A stretch of DNA of 64,000 nucleotides from Saccharum officinarum (lineage: Eukaryota; Streptophyta; Magnoliopsida; Poales; Poaceae): positions 15,295,381 to 15,359,380 of the forward strand of contig CM036221.1 of NCBI GenBank assembly GCA_020631735.1. The letters run 5' to 3'. Shown here piece by piece: positions 12,317 to 23,113 of the stretch. Position 1 is the stretch's first letter. The number at the start of each line of letters is the position of its first letter. The position numbers and the translations under genes are program-made. A model generated the notes under the pieces. The model saw only the letters and a list, made by a program, of their open reading frames with translations. It had not been told where the DNA came from and made no database searches.

Positions 12317-12518
12317 TTCGTCTCCTCGGGCCACAAGTTCCTCTAGTCTAGTGGCTCAAGGGAGTGTGGTAGTGAGCTTAAGTTTGTCCTTAGCAAGATC
12401 TTCCACAACCTCCCCTCTTCGTCTCCTCGGGCCATTCGTTCCTCTAGTCTAGTGCCTCAAGGGAGTGTGGTAGTGAGCTTAAGTTTGTCCTTAGCAAGAT
12501 CTTCCACAACCTCCCCTC
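12317..12518. repeat. 101-bp tandem duplication
   Basis: Two units, 12317-12417 and 12418-12518, share TTCGTCTCCTCGGGCCA, then TTCCTCTAGTCTAGTG and GGAGTGTGGTAGTGAGC. The surrounding Ser/Pro-rich frame suggests a worn transposon coding fragment, but I cannot name it. Confidence 0.85.
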
Positions 12519-12793
12519 TGATCCTCCTCCAGCTCCTCTAGTCTTCAGAGATCCCTTTAAACAGTATGATGAGCTGTAGCTGCCGCTGCGCGCTATTGAT
12601 TCCGTGAGTGATGATGAGACCCTTGTGGCGGCTATGGCTCAGATGCATTCTCATGTCAAGTGCCTTGGTGGTGTGGTCAAATTTTGGGTTAAATCCTTGT
12701 ATCGCACGTGTTTGTTGTTGTGTTTTCACTTGTCTCGCACTCCATTTCTCTCTTTTGCGTTGACATTTAGTATTTCCACTTCCACCTGATCTA

Positions 12794-13001
12794 CTACCTC
12801 CATTTTCATTTACTTGTCATCGAATTTTTACTGTAGCAATTTTGGCCATATGTTTTTTCTGCAAAAGATTTTTAGATACATCGAGTTTTCACATATATGA
12901 TTCTTTATTAAACATACTTCATTTGTGTTATATACATTGAACAGATGGTTAAATTTGCTACAGTAAAAGATCGGTGGCAAGTAAATAAAAACGAAGGGAA
13001 G
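12794..13001. mobile_element. Stowaway-like MITE
   Basis: This 208-bp element has long imperfect inverted ends (CTACCTCCATTTTCATTTACT against the complement of AGTAAATAAAAACGAAGGGAAG) and is flanked by TA at 12792-12793 and 13002-13003. CTCCCTCCGTTT-like ends are typical of grass Stowaway elements. Confidence 0.75.
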
Positions 13002-13400
13002 TATCTCTTAGCCACATTTTAGGCCTGGGGAAAGGTACAAAGGGGGTATGCTAACCTCAAGGAAGTGTGTGGTAATCGAGCAATCTATTTTTGGATCAGA
13101 TTTGGTGTAGTCTAGAAGCGTTCAAATTTCCCAGGAAAACATAAAAACTGTAGGGAAACAAGAGGATTTCAGCCGTGCTACTTCTCTGAAGTATGAAAAA
13201 AAAATATTGTTTTAACCCTATTGATCCCCTCAGCCCCTCCCTCTAAGCCTTAAGCCTTGTTGATCCTTTCATCAATGGTCGGAGTAAGTTATTGGAGAAA
13301 TGCAAGGTCATGGGCGAGCCTTGAAGAGGGATATAAAACTCAAGTATAACCAGACGTATAACATGACGTATAACATGCATAGCGTGGAAACCAGGACTCA

Positions 13401-13698
13401 GGTCCGTTTGGCAGAGTTATGTTCCCCGATTCTCTAGTTGTGCTCCTTGATTCTCTGGTGAAATGATTTTGAGACTGAAAATGATTCTCTTTGATTCTTT
13501 AGCATAAACTCTTAAAATCACTATGGAGAATCACTTCACAGGAGAAGCTATTTTTTTCAGCTCTCAGCCTCTTAGTTCATTTCAGAGAATCACTTCACAA
13601 AATTAGTAGAGAATCACTTTACTCTGAAAAAACAGTTTGGCAGCAGAGGAGTGATTCTCTTCGAGAATCCGCTCCATGGAGCGCTCCCAAACGTATCC
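13401..13698. mobile_element. Tourist-like MITE with TCA duplication
   Basis: The ends are GGTCCGTTTGG and CCAAACGTATCC, flanked by TCA at 13398-13400 and 13699-13701. The interior has repeated GAGAATCACTT blocks. Confidence 0.7.
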
Positions 13699-13934
13699 TC
13701 AGACATTTGCTGCGGCGCTAGGCTATAATATGGGCCGCTCCATCTGATTTTCCTTTCGGCTTTCGGCCCAAATGTCAATTTGTCTCCTAGCTTTTGCGAC
13801 CAAAGTGCTCAATCTAGCCTTGCTTCCTTCACATTTTATTTACTGCCTTCCTTTGTTTTTTGATTTCTTGACTGACTTCAGTTAAATGATGTGCTCGCTT
13901 CTAGCTCGGTTTTGTGAAGACCTCACCAAACTTA

Positions 13935-14181
13935 GGACCTGTTTGGGAGGGCTCCGGCCGGCTCCGGTTTCACCTGCAAAAATACTGTTCACGACACTGT
14001 AGCAGCGCGAGAACGGGAGCTGGAGGAGAAAAAAAAAACGAGCTTCTCCGGCTCCTGTGAACAGTCACGCGTGTTAGTGAGAAAGGGAGATGAGGAGAGA
14101 GAAAACTGGCTCTGATGAACAGTGTTCTGCAGTGATCCGCGCACAGGTGTCAGGGGAGCCGGAGCCCTCCCGGACGGGCCC
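13935..14181. mobile_element. Tourist-like MITE, GC-rich family
   Basis: A 24-bp imperfect inverted repeat ends in GGGAGGGCTCCGG. It is flanked by TTA at 13932-13934 and 14182-14184. Confidence 0.8.
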
Positions 14182-14574
14182 TTATTTGTGTACTTGAATT
14201 GCAGTGTAAAAGTATACGACACAATTTCTGTCGACCCTAATAAATTAATTAAAAGCAACTGGATCTCCAACCGGCCGATCTGATGGTCGTGGTCAGTATG
14301 CGTGCGTGACACTACACAGCACACCGCCAGGAGTCCACTAGTACAGCAAGTGGAAGAAGAAAGAACCACAGAGGCGGCGGCCTGCCGTGTGCCCGACGAT
14401 CGAGGCGACGAGACGTACGTGTGGTCGGCGTCGGATCGAGTCGCCGTGCACCCCGCCGGCGAGCGAATTGTTCCCGTCACCAAGGACGACGACGACGAGA
14501 ATCTAATTCTGCTGCTTGAGTTTGGTAGAGAGATCTGATGAGCAATTCATGGCCCGGGTTCAATTCCGTTATTA

Positions 14575-14817
14575 GGGCCGGTTTAGTTCTAAATTTTTTT
14601 GCAAAATGGTACTGTAGCTCTTTTCGTTGTTATTTGGCAAATATTGTCCAATCATGATCTAATTAGGCTTAAAAGATTCTTCTCGTCTATTTCGTTTAAA
14701 CTGTGTAATTAGTTTTATTTTTTATCTATATTTAATGCTTCATGCATGTGTCCAAAAATTCGATGTGACGGAGAATCTGAAAAATTCTACAAAATTTTCT
14801 GGGAACTAAACAGGGCC
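14575..14817. mobile_element. Tourist-like MITE (TTTAGTT family)
   Basis: The ends GGGCCGGTTTAGTT and AACTAAACAGGGCC are flanked by TTA at 14572-14574 and 14818-14820. The internal CTAATTAGGCTTAAAAG and GATGTGACGG(A/G)GAATCT blocks recur in most MITEs of this window. Confidence 0.85.
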
Positions 14818-14979
14818 TTAGTACATGGATATATATAACCCACGCATGGACGACCTGTTTGGACGACTGTCACTGTCCTCGACCTGACGCCGGCGGCGTA
14901 CGTCGTCCCGGCCGACCCATCGTCGATGGCGACGGCGGTGAAGAAGCCTGCGTGCATGTACATGTATATATTTAATTTA

Positions 14980-15320
14980 GGGGTGTTTAGTTTCTGAGGT
15001 GAAAAATTTTAGATTGTCGTATCGGATATTTCATAGGATGTCGAAAGGGATGTTCGGATACTAATAAAAAAACTAATTATATAACTCGTCTGGAAACCGC
15101 GAGACGAATTTATTAAGCCTAATTAATCCGTCATTAGCATATGTTACTGTAGCACAACATTGTCAAAACATGGATTAATTAGGTTTAAAATTTTATCTCG
15201 CAAATTTATCGTAATTTATGTAATTAGTTATTTTTTCGTCTACATTTAATACTCTATATATATGTCTAAATATCCGATGTGACGGAATGAAAAATTTTAG
15301 GGAAAGACCTAAACAGCCCC
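14980..15320. mobile_element. TTTAG-family MITE, longer subtype
   Basis: The ends are GGGGTGTTTAG and CTAAACAGCCCC with a TA flank on both sides. The interior has GAGACGAATTTATTAAGCCTAATTAATCCG-type blocks. Confidence 0.7.
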
Positions 15321-15365
15321 TATTATATCCTGTATATATATCCAGAGGTCGATCTCGGTGCAGCT

Positions 15366-15503
15366 ATAGATCTGACACGGCAGACGAATGTATGCATGCA
15401 TGTGTGGTGCGTGGACAAGGACCGGTGATAGATCTGACACGGCAGACGTATTCGTTCAATGTACTATATGCATGCATGTGTGGTGCGTGGACAAGGACCG
15501 GTG
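15366..15503. repeat. Imperfect tandem duplication
   Basis: Units at 15366-15427 and 15428-15503 share ATAGATCTGACACGGCAGACG and GCATGCATGTGTGGTGCGT. The second unit has an extra stretch of about 14 bp. Confidence 0.8.
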
Positions 15504-15523
15504 ACGGCAACAAATATAGCTTA

Positions 15524-15797
15524 GGCCGTGTTTAGTTCCGCCCATTCGGCGGCTGCCGAATCACTGTGTAGCACTGTGCAACACTGTAGCATTTTGTTTT
15601 TATTTGGTAATAATTGTCCAAAAATTAACAAATTAGGTTTAAAATGTTCGTCTCGCAAAGTACAACAAAACTGTGCAATTAGTTTTTGATTTCATCTCCA
15701 TTTTGTACTCCATGCATGTGCCGACATTTTGATGTGATGGGAATCTTCTTTTTGCATAGTGAAATTTAAGAGGTAAATTTGGTATCTAAACAAGACC
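15524..15797. mobile_element. Tourist-like MITE (TTTAGTT family)
   Basis: The left end is GGCCGTGTTTAGTT and the right end TCTAAACAAGACC, with TTA at 15521-15523 and 15798-15800. Confidence 0.85.
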
Positions 15798-16135
15798 TTA
15801 GTACAACACTTTGGGACTCTTGAGTTGAGGTTCAGTCAGCTAAAAAGTGAGCAAGCAACCACCGAATGAAACTGGCCTCCTTCCAATACTACTAGTCTAC
15901 TAGCTCTCGTTAGAAAGCGCCCAATACCCTCTCTGAACTGAAAGCATCATCAGGAAACAGGCCATGCACTCGGACGACTAGTCGACTACCTACCTACGTA
16001 GTACCCAATATCAGCTATGACACGAGACACAAGGTAAGTGGAGCAACTGAGTTCCTGGCAATGGACGACACTACGAGAAGCTAGCTGGAATCTAGATAGC
16101 TGCAGCAAATGGTGACTGACGGCGACACGGCATTA

Positions 16136-16576
16136 CACTATCCGTACTCATAGACCTCTATATTCATCCTTTATACCTCCTAGTTAGTAAAATTCTCTCA
16201 TCTATACTCAATTCTTCCGCATCCATCCATTCTCTATATCATCGTATATCCACTCTATCCACTATAGGACCCACTTGTCACTTTATCTAAATATATCCAT
16301 GTGTGATCTAGTTTTGAAGGATTTATTGAAACGAATTTAATGGTGCAATCGAAATTTAATTTGGATTTTTGGTTTGTGAGTTATAGCATTTTTTTTCCTT
16401 TGTTTAGCTAGTGGGGCCGCCACTGCCTACTATGGAGTAAGCACTGTATCACTCTAAATATAGAGTGAGAGAAATGATAGAGTATCGTTTTAGAGTACCC
16501 AGTGCAGCAGTTTTTACTCTATATTCATACTCTAAAGCTTTAGAATATCCCTTTAAAATACCAACTGCGGGTAGTC
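16136..16576. mobile_element. MITE with CACTATCCG ends, TTA duplication
   Basis: This 441-bp element is bounded by CACTATCCG and CGGGTAGTC, flanked by TTA at 16133-16135 and 16577-16579. It contains short ACTCTAAA/CTCTATA blocks. Confidence 0.65.
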
Positions 16577-16614
16577 TTATATTGCTGGAGAGCGCCGGTG
16601 ATGACTGGTAAATA

Positions 16615-16880
16615 AAACTATCCGCAGTGGGTACTCTAAAACGATACTCTAAAGCTTTAGATTATGAATATAGAGTAAAAAATGCTGCACTTGGTACTCT
16701 AAAACGATACTCTATCCTTTCTCTCACTCTATATTTAGAGTGGTACAGTGTTTACTCTATACTCTATAGTGGCGGGCCCCACTAGCTAAACAAAGAAAAA
16801 AAATATTATAACTCACAAACCAAATTTCCAAATTAAATTTCGATTACGCCATTAAATTCGTCTCAATACTACTTTCTAAA
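16615..16880. mobile_element. Partial inverted copy of the 16136-16576 MITE
   Basis: AACTATCCGCAGTGGGTACTC and the following 250 bp match the reverse complement of 16310-16572. The far end is missing just before the Tat-1 insertion site. Confidence 0.7.
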
Positions 16881-16919
16881 CTAGCGGAGACCCCACAAGC
16901 TGCTAGCGCACGTCGTTTC

Positions 16920-17847
16920 TGTTGATGCAAAAGTAGATCTGTAAACACAAAGGGCTAATACCCGAAATCGATATCCAAAGCGTGCCAGTCGATTTGACCT
17001 GTTAATCGACAAGGATGAAGATACGAGCACTTTGGTCCTGACAACAGCGATACGCCCGGAAGTCACGGCCAAGAGGTACTCACGCGGAACTCGAGGATCG
17101 CCGAAGATTGCACTGGAGCAATGCAACTCGCCGAATCGATGAGAACTCGTAAAAAGATACGAGCACTTTGGTCCTGACAACAGCAATACGCCCGGAAGTC
17201 ACGGCCAAGAGGTACTCACGCGGAACTCGAGGATCGCCGAAGATTGCACTGGAGCAATGCAACTCGCCGAATCGATGAGAACTCGTAACAAAGAAAAATA
17301 TGCAAATTGACGAAGTCGTCGAAAGTAGATGTAAATAAGAATAAAAGTTGTTTTTGATGTATTGATTGCTTTTTTTTACATTGCCCTTCACCCTATATTT
17401 ATATCCTGATCTACAGAAACGTAACCAAATACGACTAGGACATTAAATCCAAATCTATGGAAACACATAACATTGATACAACTCAGACTCTAATAAACGT
17501 ATATAAGGAAATTAACTCATATCTTATTCCATAGTCCGCCTTAGTTATAATGGTATTCTCATCGACCTCCTTTTTATCGGCACAATCCATGTTCCATCGG
17601 CAGCAGCCTTCAAGTTCCTTCCATCGGTACATTCCCTATTTCATCGGCAGCAGTCTTCAAACCATCTTTCATCGGTATCGACAATACTACCCTTAACCTT
17701 ATTGGCAACATTTCAATTTGAATCCATACGCCGCTACCACTCATAAGCAAACTCATTTTCATCAGCTATCAATCTACACAATAATCTTTCCTCTGCTGAT
17801 TAGCCCTTCCTGACCATCTTGACACGTGCTAAAAAACGATGTCAACA
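16920..17847 (-). repeat. Tat-1 3' LTR
   Basis: It starts TGTTGATGCA and ends GTCAACA. Inside are a 136-bp tandem duplication (17020-17155, 17156-17291) and a 47/48-bp tandem pair (17576-17622, 17623-17670) built around ATCGG(C/T)A. Both are present in the other LTR, so they predate the insertion. Confidence 0.93.
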
Positions 17848-17862
17848 CATGCCCCCCAATTT
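17848..17862 (-). promoter_or_regulatory. Tat-1 polypurine tract
   Basis: Read on the minus strand, AATTGGGGGGCATG lies directly before the 3' LTR and is the expected plus-strand primer. Confidence 0.7.
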
Positions 17863-18278
17863 CGGAGTATAAGATATTGATGCTCCGAAATTTACTCCAG
17901 ATAATGTCTGCTATTACCTATTTTTCAACCCATTCTCCAAGCATAACATGATCTGTTACCAAATTTAATCAAATCTAGATCTAATCCATGTATCTCAGTA
18001 AATATCGCACATCTTCCAACTGTTTTTTACCTCAATTACGGTTGAGATACCAAAATAACAATCCATCGGCAAGATCTTATCACAGCAACATCACCATTTT
18101 AGAACTGAAAGATCCTGTATTAAAATATCCTTCAAGTCATGATTATTTGCCATGCCATCAAATCTTCTGTACAATCCCTTGATTGTCGTGCAAACAGTTA
18201 CCATATCTATCTGAACCACCTCGATCCATCCACGTACGGCATAGAGATAAGTCAAGAATACCCCTACCCCAAATGGCC

Positions 18279-18288
18279 TATAAATAGA
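18279..18288 (+). promoter_or_regulatory. TATA box of the antisense PMD gene
   Basis: CTATAAATAG on the plus strand lies about 150 bp before the presumed ATG at 18440. It is internal to the retrotransposon and points opposite to gag-pol. Confidence 0.65.
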
Positions 18289-18439
18289 TTTCTCCGAACT
18301 GCTCATCTTCTACCTTCAAATTGCAACCTTTGGCATTCTCTCTCCGGCGGCAACCCTAACTGCGCATCCACAACCCACCAGAGCTCCTTCCATCGTCATT
18401 TTCCAATCTCCAACTCGTGCCCTCATCCTTCTCGAAACA

Positions 18440-21400
18440 ATGGCGGTCAACTTCAACGTCCCTACGGTTCGTTCTTTTTTACTTCGACCCTTCTGGCCCC
18501 TTGCGAATTCTTACAATTGGTATATTTTTTTACTTCTTCCATTCTCTTGATCTTTCAAACTCAGGAACTACGCAACACACTAGTTATTCCAACCAACCAA
18601 CCTCCCCTCCATTGCCTAGGTCCAATGGGTGATCCAGATCCAACCGACCTGATCAATGCAGAGGCTAATCGTATTCCCTTCAAAGCTCAAAATTTCTCCT
18701 TGAATCTATGAAAAGATACATTTCGATCTTGGCCCAAACCTACCAAAGGGTGGAAAAACTGGTACTTGAGGATCAACAGATCAATGCAAGTGTTCTAGGC
18801 AGAACGGAAGATAGATCAATGTACCAGGCTATCCATTGCTGATATGCAAAGGAATAAATCCATGATGATAGCTGCTACTCATTTTTGGTTAGATACCACA
18901 AATACCTTCATGTTCGGTCATGGCCCATGTGCCCCTACTCTTGCCGATGTATATATGCTCACCGGCTTGGATATCTCAACTGTCGATGAAGGCCACATTT
19001 TTGGCAGAAAAGCTGAGTATAGAGTAAATACACGCAACATCGGCGGCTGGACAGGATACATCCAAGAGTACCAAAAAACGGGTACTGTCAATCAAAGGGA
19101 ACACGCCATATTCCTGAACATGTGGCTGGAGAAGTTTATCTTCTGTGGTCGATCGGTAGGACCAACTAACGCCTTCCTCCCAGCAGCGGAACTCTTGGCC
19201 GACGGTGTCAGATTCCCACTTGGCCGATACCTCCTGAGCTCAACTTACCACCTTCTCCACCAAGCGTCTCAGAAGCTTCTACTTGGTGAACCCATCGGCA
19301 ATCTGGGAGGCCCGTGGTGGTTCATCAATATGTGGTTAAACGCTCACATGCATAAGCGTCTACAATGGGACTTCTTTGCCCAAGAATTCCCATGAGAGAT
19401 CACCGAAGATTACGTCCTTGGAGATGATAAATCGGCAACACGCCCTCCTCTCAACTTCAGCGAAGCCATAATCGTCCTTCCTGGAACAGAGTCCAATGAA
19501 GATCAAATTGGCAGGTTTTTTCAGAATTTCTACCATGGTCTCCCTCGTGATCTCAGAGCTTGGGTACCCTATATCGATGAGGATAACAAGTTCCCTCTTC
19601 TTTTTAATTTTGCCGATAGTGATCTGAACCAAGATAATGATCTTATGATGGCTATTATTACCCCCAGAGCAATCCCAGTAAACACATTTGGTAGCGGGAA
19701 GAATTCCCATATTACTTATGAATTCTACAATCCATCGGCAGTGTCTCGCCAATTAGTCTTTGGGCAACTGCCAATCAAACTATGCTTTGCCGATGTGATT
19801 AAGCCCAGAGAAATTATTACAGCTGGAACTGAATGGAGTAGAGTAGTAAGATTTGCTCCTGATGCCGATATTTCAAATGTTGATCTCTCCGCCTGGTCAC
19901 CAGTGTCTTTCATCACAGAGTCATATAAGCAATGGTGGCAAGAGTGGAAAGAACAGTTGTTTTCAACATCCGTTCATACATATCGGCACATGATCGATCC
20001 CGACTATGCTATTCCTGACGATGCAGTAAGTTCCTTTTAATTTTCGTCTCCTTCCTTTTATATGTATATTGGTAACTAATCTTCCCTGAAAACAGGCCGA
20101 TGATCCAGTTTCATCAATAAGCAGAAGTGGAAGACCCTTCAACCTCCACCCTATTTCTCCAGTCTCAATAATTGGCTACAACGCCCCTACCTTAGAGGCC
20201 TTAACCTTCTAGAGGACTCGTGCCAAAACTATCACCTCCAGACCAAGACTAGCAACATCCAGGGCCACTCCAATAGCTGCTGCTTCAAGCCTAATCAAGG
20301 TTTTTAAGGTAATAACCTTGCTTACTTTGTTTTCTGTCGATACACACTATATTAACATATAACTATCAGGATATGAGAGCTACAGCTGGATCGTCATCAG
20401 TAACTCTTCCAATATCAAGCACCACGACCTCTACTCCTCCTTCAGAGGTATCCTCTTATTTTTACATTTTTTCTGTTAAATATCCAATCTTATACTCGTT
20501 TTTGCAGCAACAAACGGGCATATCGGCAAGCACACCAAGCATGCAAGCTCCCCAACCAACACATGTCGATGCCCCCCAGCCAATTGTCGCTGAGGCCCAA
20601 ACAAAGCGCAAAGCTTTAACCGATGCTGAAGCTCAACAGAAGCGACAGAAATCTACACCAACCCCTTCATCCGTTCTAACACCTGTCAATCGACCCACTG
20701 ATATAATTGAACAAGCTGCTTCTTCTGTACAAGATACACCATCAGCCATTATACCCCAAGGGTCGACTACTGATGAGGTTGTAGAAGACATTCCATCGGC
20801 ATCCTCTGTCGATCCTTCGCATGATCTTTTTCAAGCCGTTCCCCCAAGCCAGGCTCAAGAAATTGCCCTGAAGCAGGTAAACCGATTAACTGTTTGGTTT
20901 ATAATATCCCTAGACACCACAAATCGGATTCCTAACTCTTTTTATTTCACAGGAACAAGATTCTCCCAATAGCTTGTTTTCTTTTGCTATCGACGTCTCC
21001 GATGACGACGGAGAAGAGGCGAGTTCTTCCCTAGCATTGGGAACAATATCGGCAGATACCTATGATAAACTAGAAGTTCTCATGAATCTGCTGCAACAAG
21101 ATACTGCTCAACTGGTGATCGATTCAGACCCTGCAAGGACCATCTTCAAAACAATCCGTGGCCAAGTCCCTGCCGATGTTGAAGAAATCATCTTCCTAGC
21201 AGTCCATCTGGAGAGCAGACAACTTCAATATCAAAAAGCTGTTCATCGTATTGCCGACAGAGCAGCTCAGGCTCAACTTAAGGAAGAAATGTTGCAGCTG
21301 AAGCAAATTGCCGATGAGAAGCACAAAAGCATCAGCAACTTGCAAGCCTCCGGTGCTGATCTTAAACAGAAAATCTTAGACCTATCGGCAAAAAGGGCAG

Positions 21401-21645
21401 CTCTGCTAGCCGAACTGGAAAAGGTTGAAACAGCCCTGACTCAAGCTAAGCAAGAAGAAGACCAGCTTCCTGACGCTATCAAGGCCCTTCAGCAAGAACG
21501 AGACGTCCAAGCTCGCAAGGCCTTGGTTCTCAAGAAGAAACTCAAGCCTGTGGAAGGAAGTGCCGATGAAGATGCTAAGGAATTAAAAGAAACCGATGAA
21601 ATTCGCCTGCGTGCGGTATCGGCTATCCAAGCTTTGTTAAATTAG
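18440..21645 (+). pseudogene. Antisense plant-mobile-domain (PMD) gene of Tat-1, multi-exon, disabled
   Basis: The model exons are 18440-18466, 18565-20025, 20096-20308, 20370-20447, 20508-20876 and 20953-21645. The first three exon junctions are phase 0, and the long internal introns have GT-AG ends such as GCA|GTAAGT, AACAG|GCC and AAGCAG|GTAAAC. Exon 2 encodes the PMD/aminotransferase-like core: FMFGHGPCAPTLADVYMLTGLD, FLNMWLEKFIFCGRSVGPT, PLGRYLL and GGPWWFINMWLNAHM. The C-terminal exon (about 230 codons) is acidic, then a Glu/Lys/Gln/Ala-rich coiled coil. In-frame stops at 18709 (TGA), 18796 (TAG), 19393 (TGA) and 20210 (TAG) disable it; reading frames continue around them. The 3' end lies 67 bp from the converging pol stop. 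Host PMD proteins (MAIN, MAIL1) act in transposon silencing; a counter-silencing role for this copy is only speculation. The first small exon is the least certain part. Confidence 0.75.
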
Positions 21646-21712
21646 CGCATCGGCAATGATTGATACTTTGTTTTGACTCTAGCCGATAGGATTGTTATCG
21701 GCAATTACTCTT

Positions 21713-23113
21713 TTATGCATCCATCCAGATACTAGGGCAATATTTCTTTAAATATTTTCCATTTAATGCTCTGGGAAATACAACTCCTTCGAGAGTTTCA
21801 AGAATATATGCATTACCGGGAACAGATTGATTTATCCGATATGGACCTTCCCAATTAGGTGACCATTTGCCAAACTTAGAACTTTTAGTCCCAATCGGTA
21901 AAATCAACTTCCAAACCAATTCTCCATTGACAAACTCCTTTACCTTAACCTTCTTGTCATACCATCTAGCTACTCTTTTCTTATTCTCCTCGATGCTAAC
22001 TAAAGCTTTTAACCGATGACCTGCTACATCTTCCAACTCATCCTTCATAAGGATATCATAATCATCAGCTGTTAATTGATCTTGAGAGCGTATTCGCCTA
22101 GAACCAATTTTAATCTCCCAAGGTAAGACTGCATCGTGTCCATACACCAACTGATAAGGTCTTACCTTGGTTGCACCATGACATGCCATCCGATATGACC
22201 ACAAAGCTTCATTTAATACTGTATGCCACTTCTTAGGATACTCTTTAATCTTGCGCTTAATGAGCTTGATAATTCCTTTATTAGATGCTTCAGCCTGACC
22301 ATTAGCCTGGGCATAATACAGTGAAGAATTCAAAACTTTAATCCCCATTCCTATAGCAAACTCATCAAATTCACCCGATGTAAACATAGTGCCCTGATCG
22401 GTAGTGATGGTTTGAGGGATGCCAAATCGGTAAACAATATGCTCCTTCACAAAATCAATCATATTAGCCGATGTCACCTTTTTTAAAGGAATTGCTTCAA
22501 CCCACTTTGTGAAATAATCAGTAGCAACCAGAATAAACTTATGTCCTTTACTCGATGGTGGATAAATCTGACCGATGAGATCAATAGCCCAACCCCAGAA
22601 CGGCCAAGACTTAATTATAGGGTTCATAGCCGATGCGGGTGCCCTTTGAATATTACCAAATTTCTGACATTCCTGATATCCTTTAAAATATTTAAAACAA
22701 TCTTCAAGAATAGTCGGCCAATAATATCCATTTCTTCTGATCATCCATTTCATCTTGAAGGCTGACTGATGAGCCCCACATACTCCTTCATGAATTTCAC
22801 CCATTAGGCCTTTTGATTCCTCTATGCTAACACACCTGAGTAAAACTCCATCTATGGTACGGTAATACAATTCATCATCGAGAAGTACATACTTGGTAGC
22901 TTGGAACCTTATACGTCTTTCAACCTTTTTAGATGGATTCTTTAAATAATCAATAATCTCCTTCCTCCAGTCATCGGTATCAGCTGCTGATATTAATACT
23001 TCTTGAACAGGTTGATATCCTGAAGCATGCTGAGCCAATCGGTTAGCCTCTTCATTATGCATCCGAGAAATATGTTCCAGATGAAAACTCCTGAACCCTT
23101 TTAATAATCTCAA
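21713..23113 (-). CDS. Tat-1 integrase (3' end of pol)
   Basis: The frame has 466 codons, in the same phase as gag. The N-terminal part finishes the plant-type RNase H (HISRMHNEEANRLAQ). The HHCC zinc module is HEGVCGAH followed by GYQEC: the first Cys of the usual CxxC is Tyr, so zinc binding is doubtful. The DDE core is complete: D in WAIDLIG, D in TTDQGTMF and E in QAEASNKG. The C-terminal part has the GELVWK...WEGPYRI module. Integrase inserts the cDNA into chromosomes. The stop is 67 bp from the end of the antisense PMD gene. Confidence 0.85.
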   Translation of the reverse strand: MRLLKGFRSFHLEHISRMHNEEANRLAQHASGYQPVQEVLISAADTDDWRKEIIDYLKNPSKKVERRIRFQATKYVLLDDELYYRTIDGVLLRCVSIEESKGLMGEIHEGVCGAHQSAFKMKWMIRRNGYYWPTILEDCFKYFKGYQECQKFGNIQRAPASAMNPIIKSWPFWGWAIDLIGQIYPPSSKGHKFILVATDYFTKWVEAIPLKKVTSANMIDFVKEHIVYRFGIPQTITTDQGTMFTSGEFDEFAIGMGIKVLNSSLYYAQANGQAEASNKGIIKLIKRKIKEYPKKWHTVLNEALWSYRMACHGATKVRPYQLVYGHDAVLPWEIKIGSRRIRSQDQLTADDYDILMKDELEDVAGHRLKALVSIEENKKRVARWYDKKVKVKEFVNGELVWKLILPIGTKSSKFGKWSPNWEGPYRINQSVPGNAYILETLEGVVFPRALNGKYLKKYCPSIWMDA

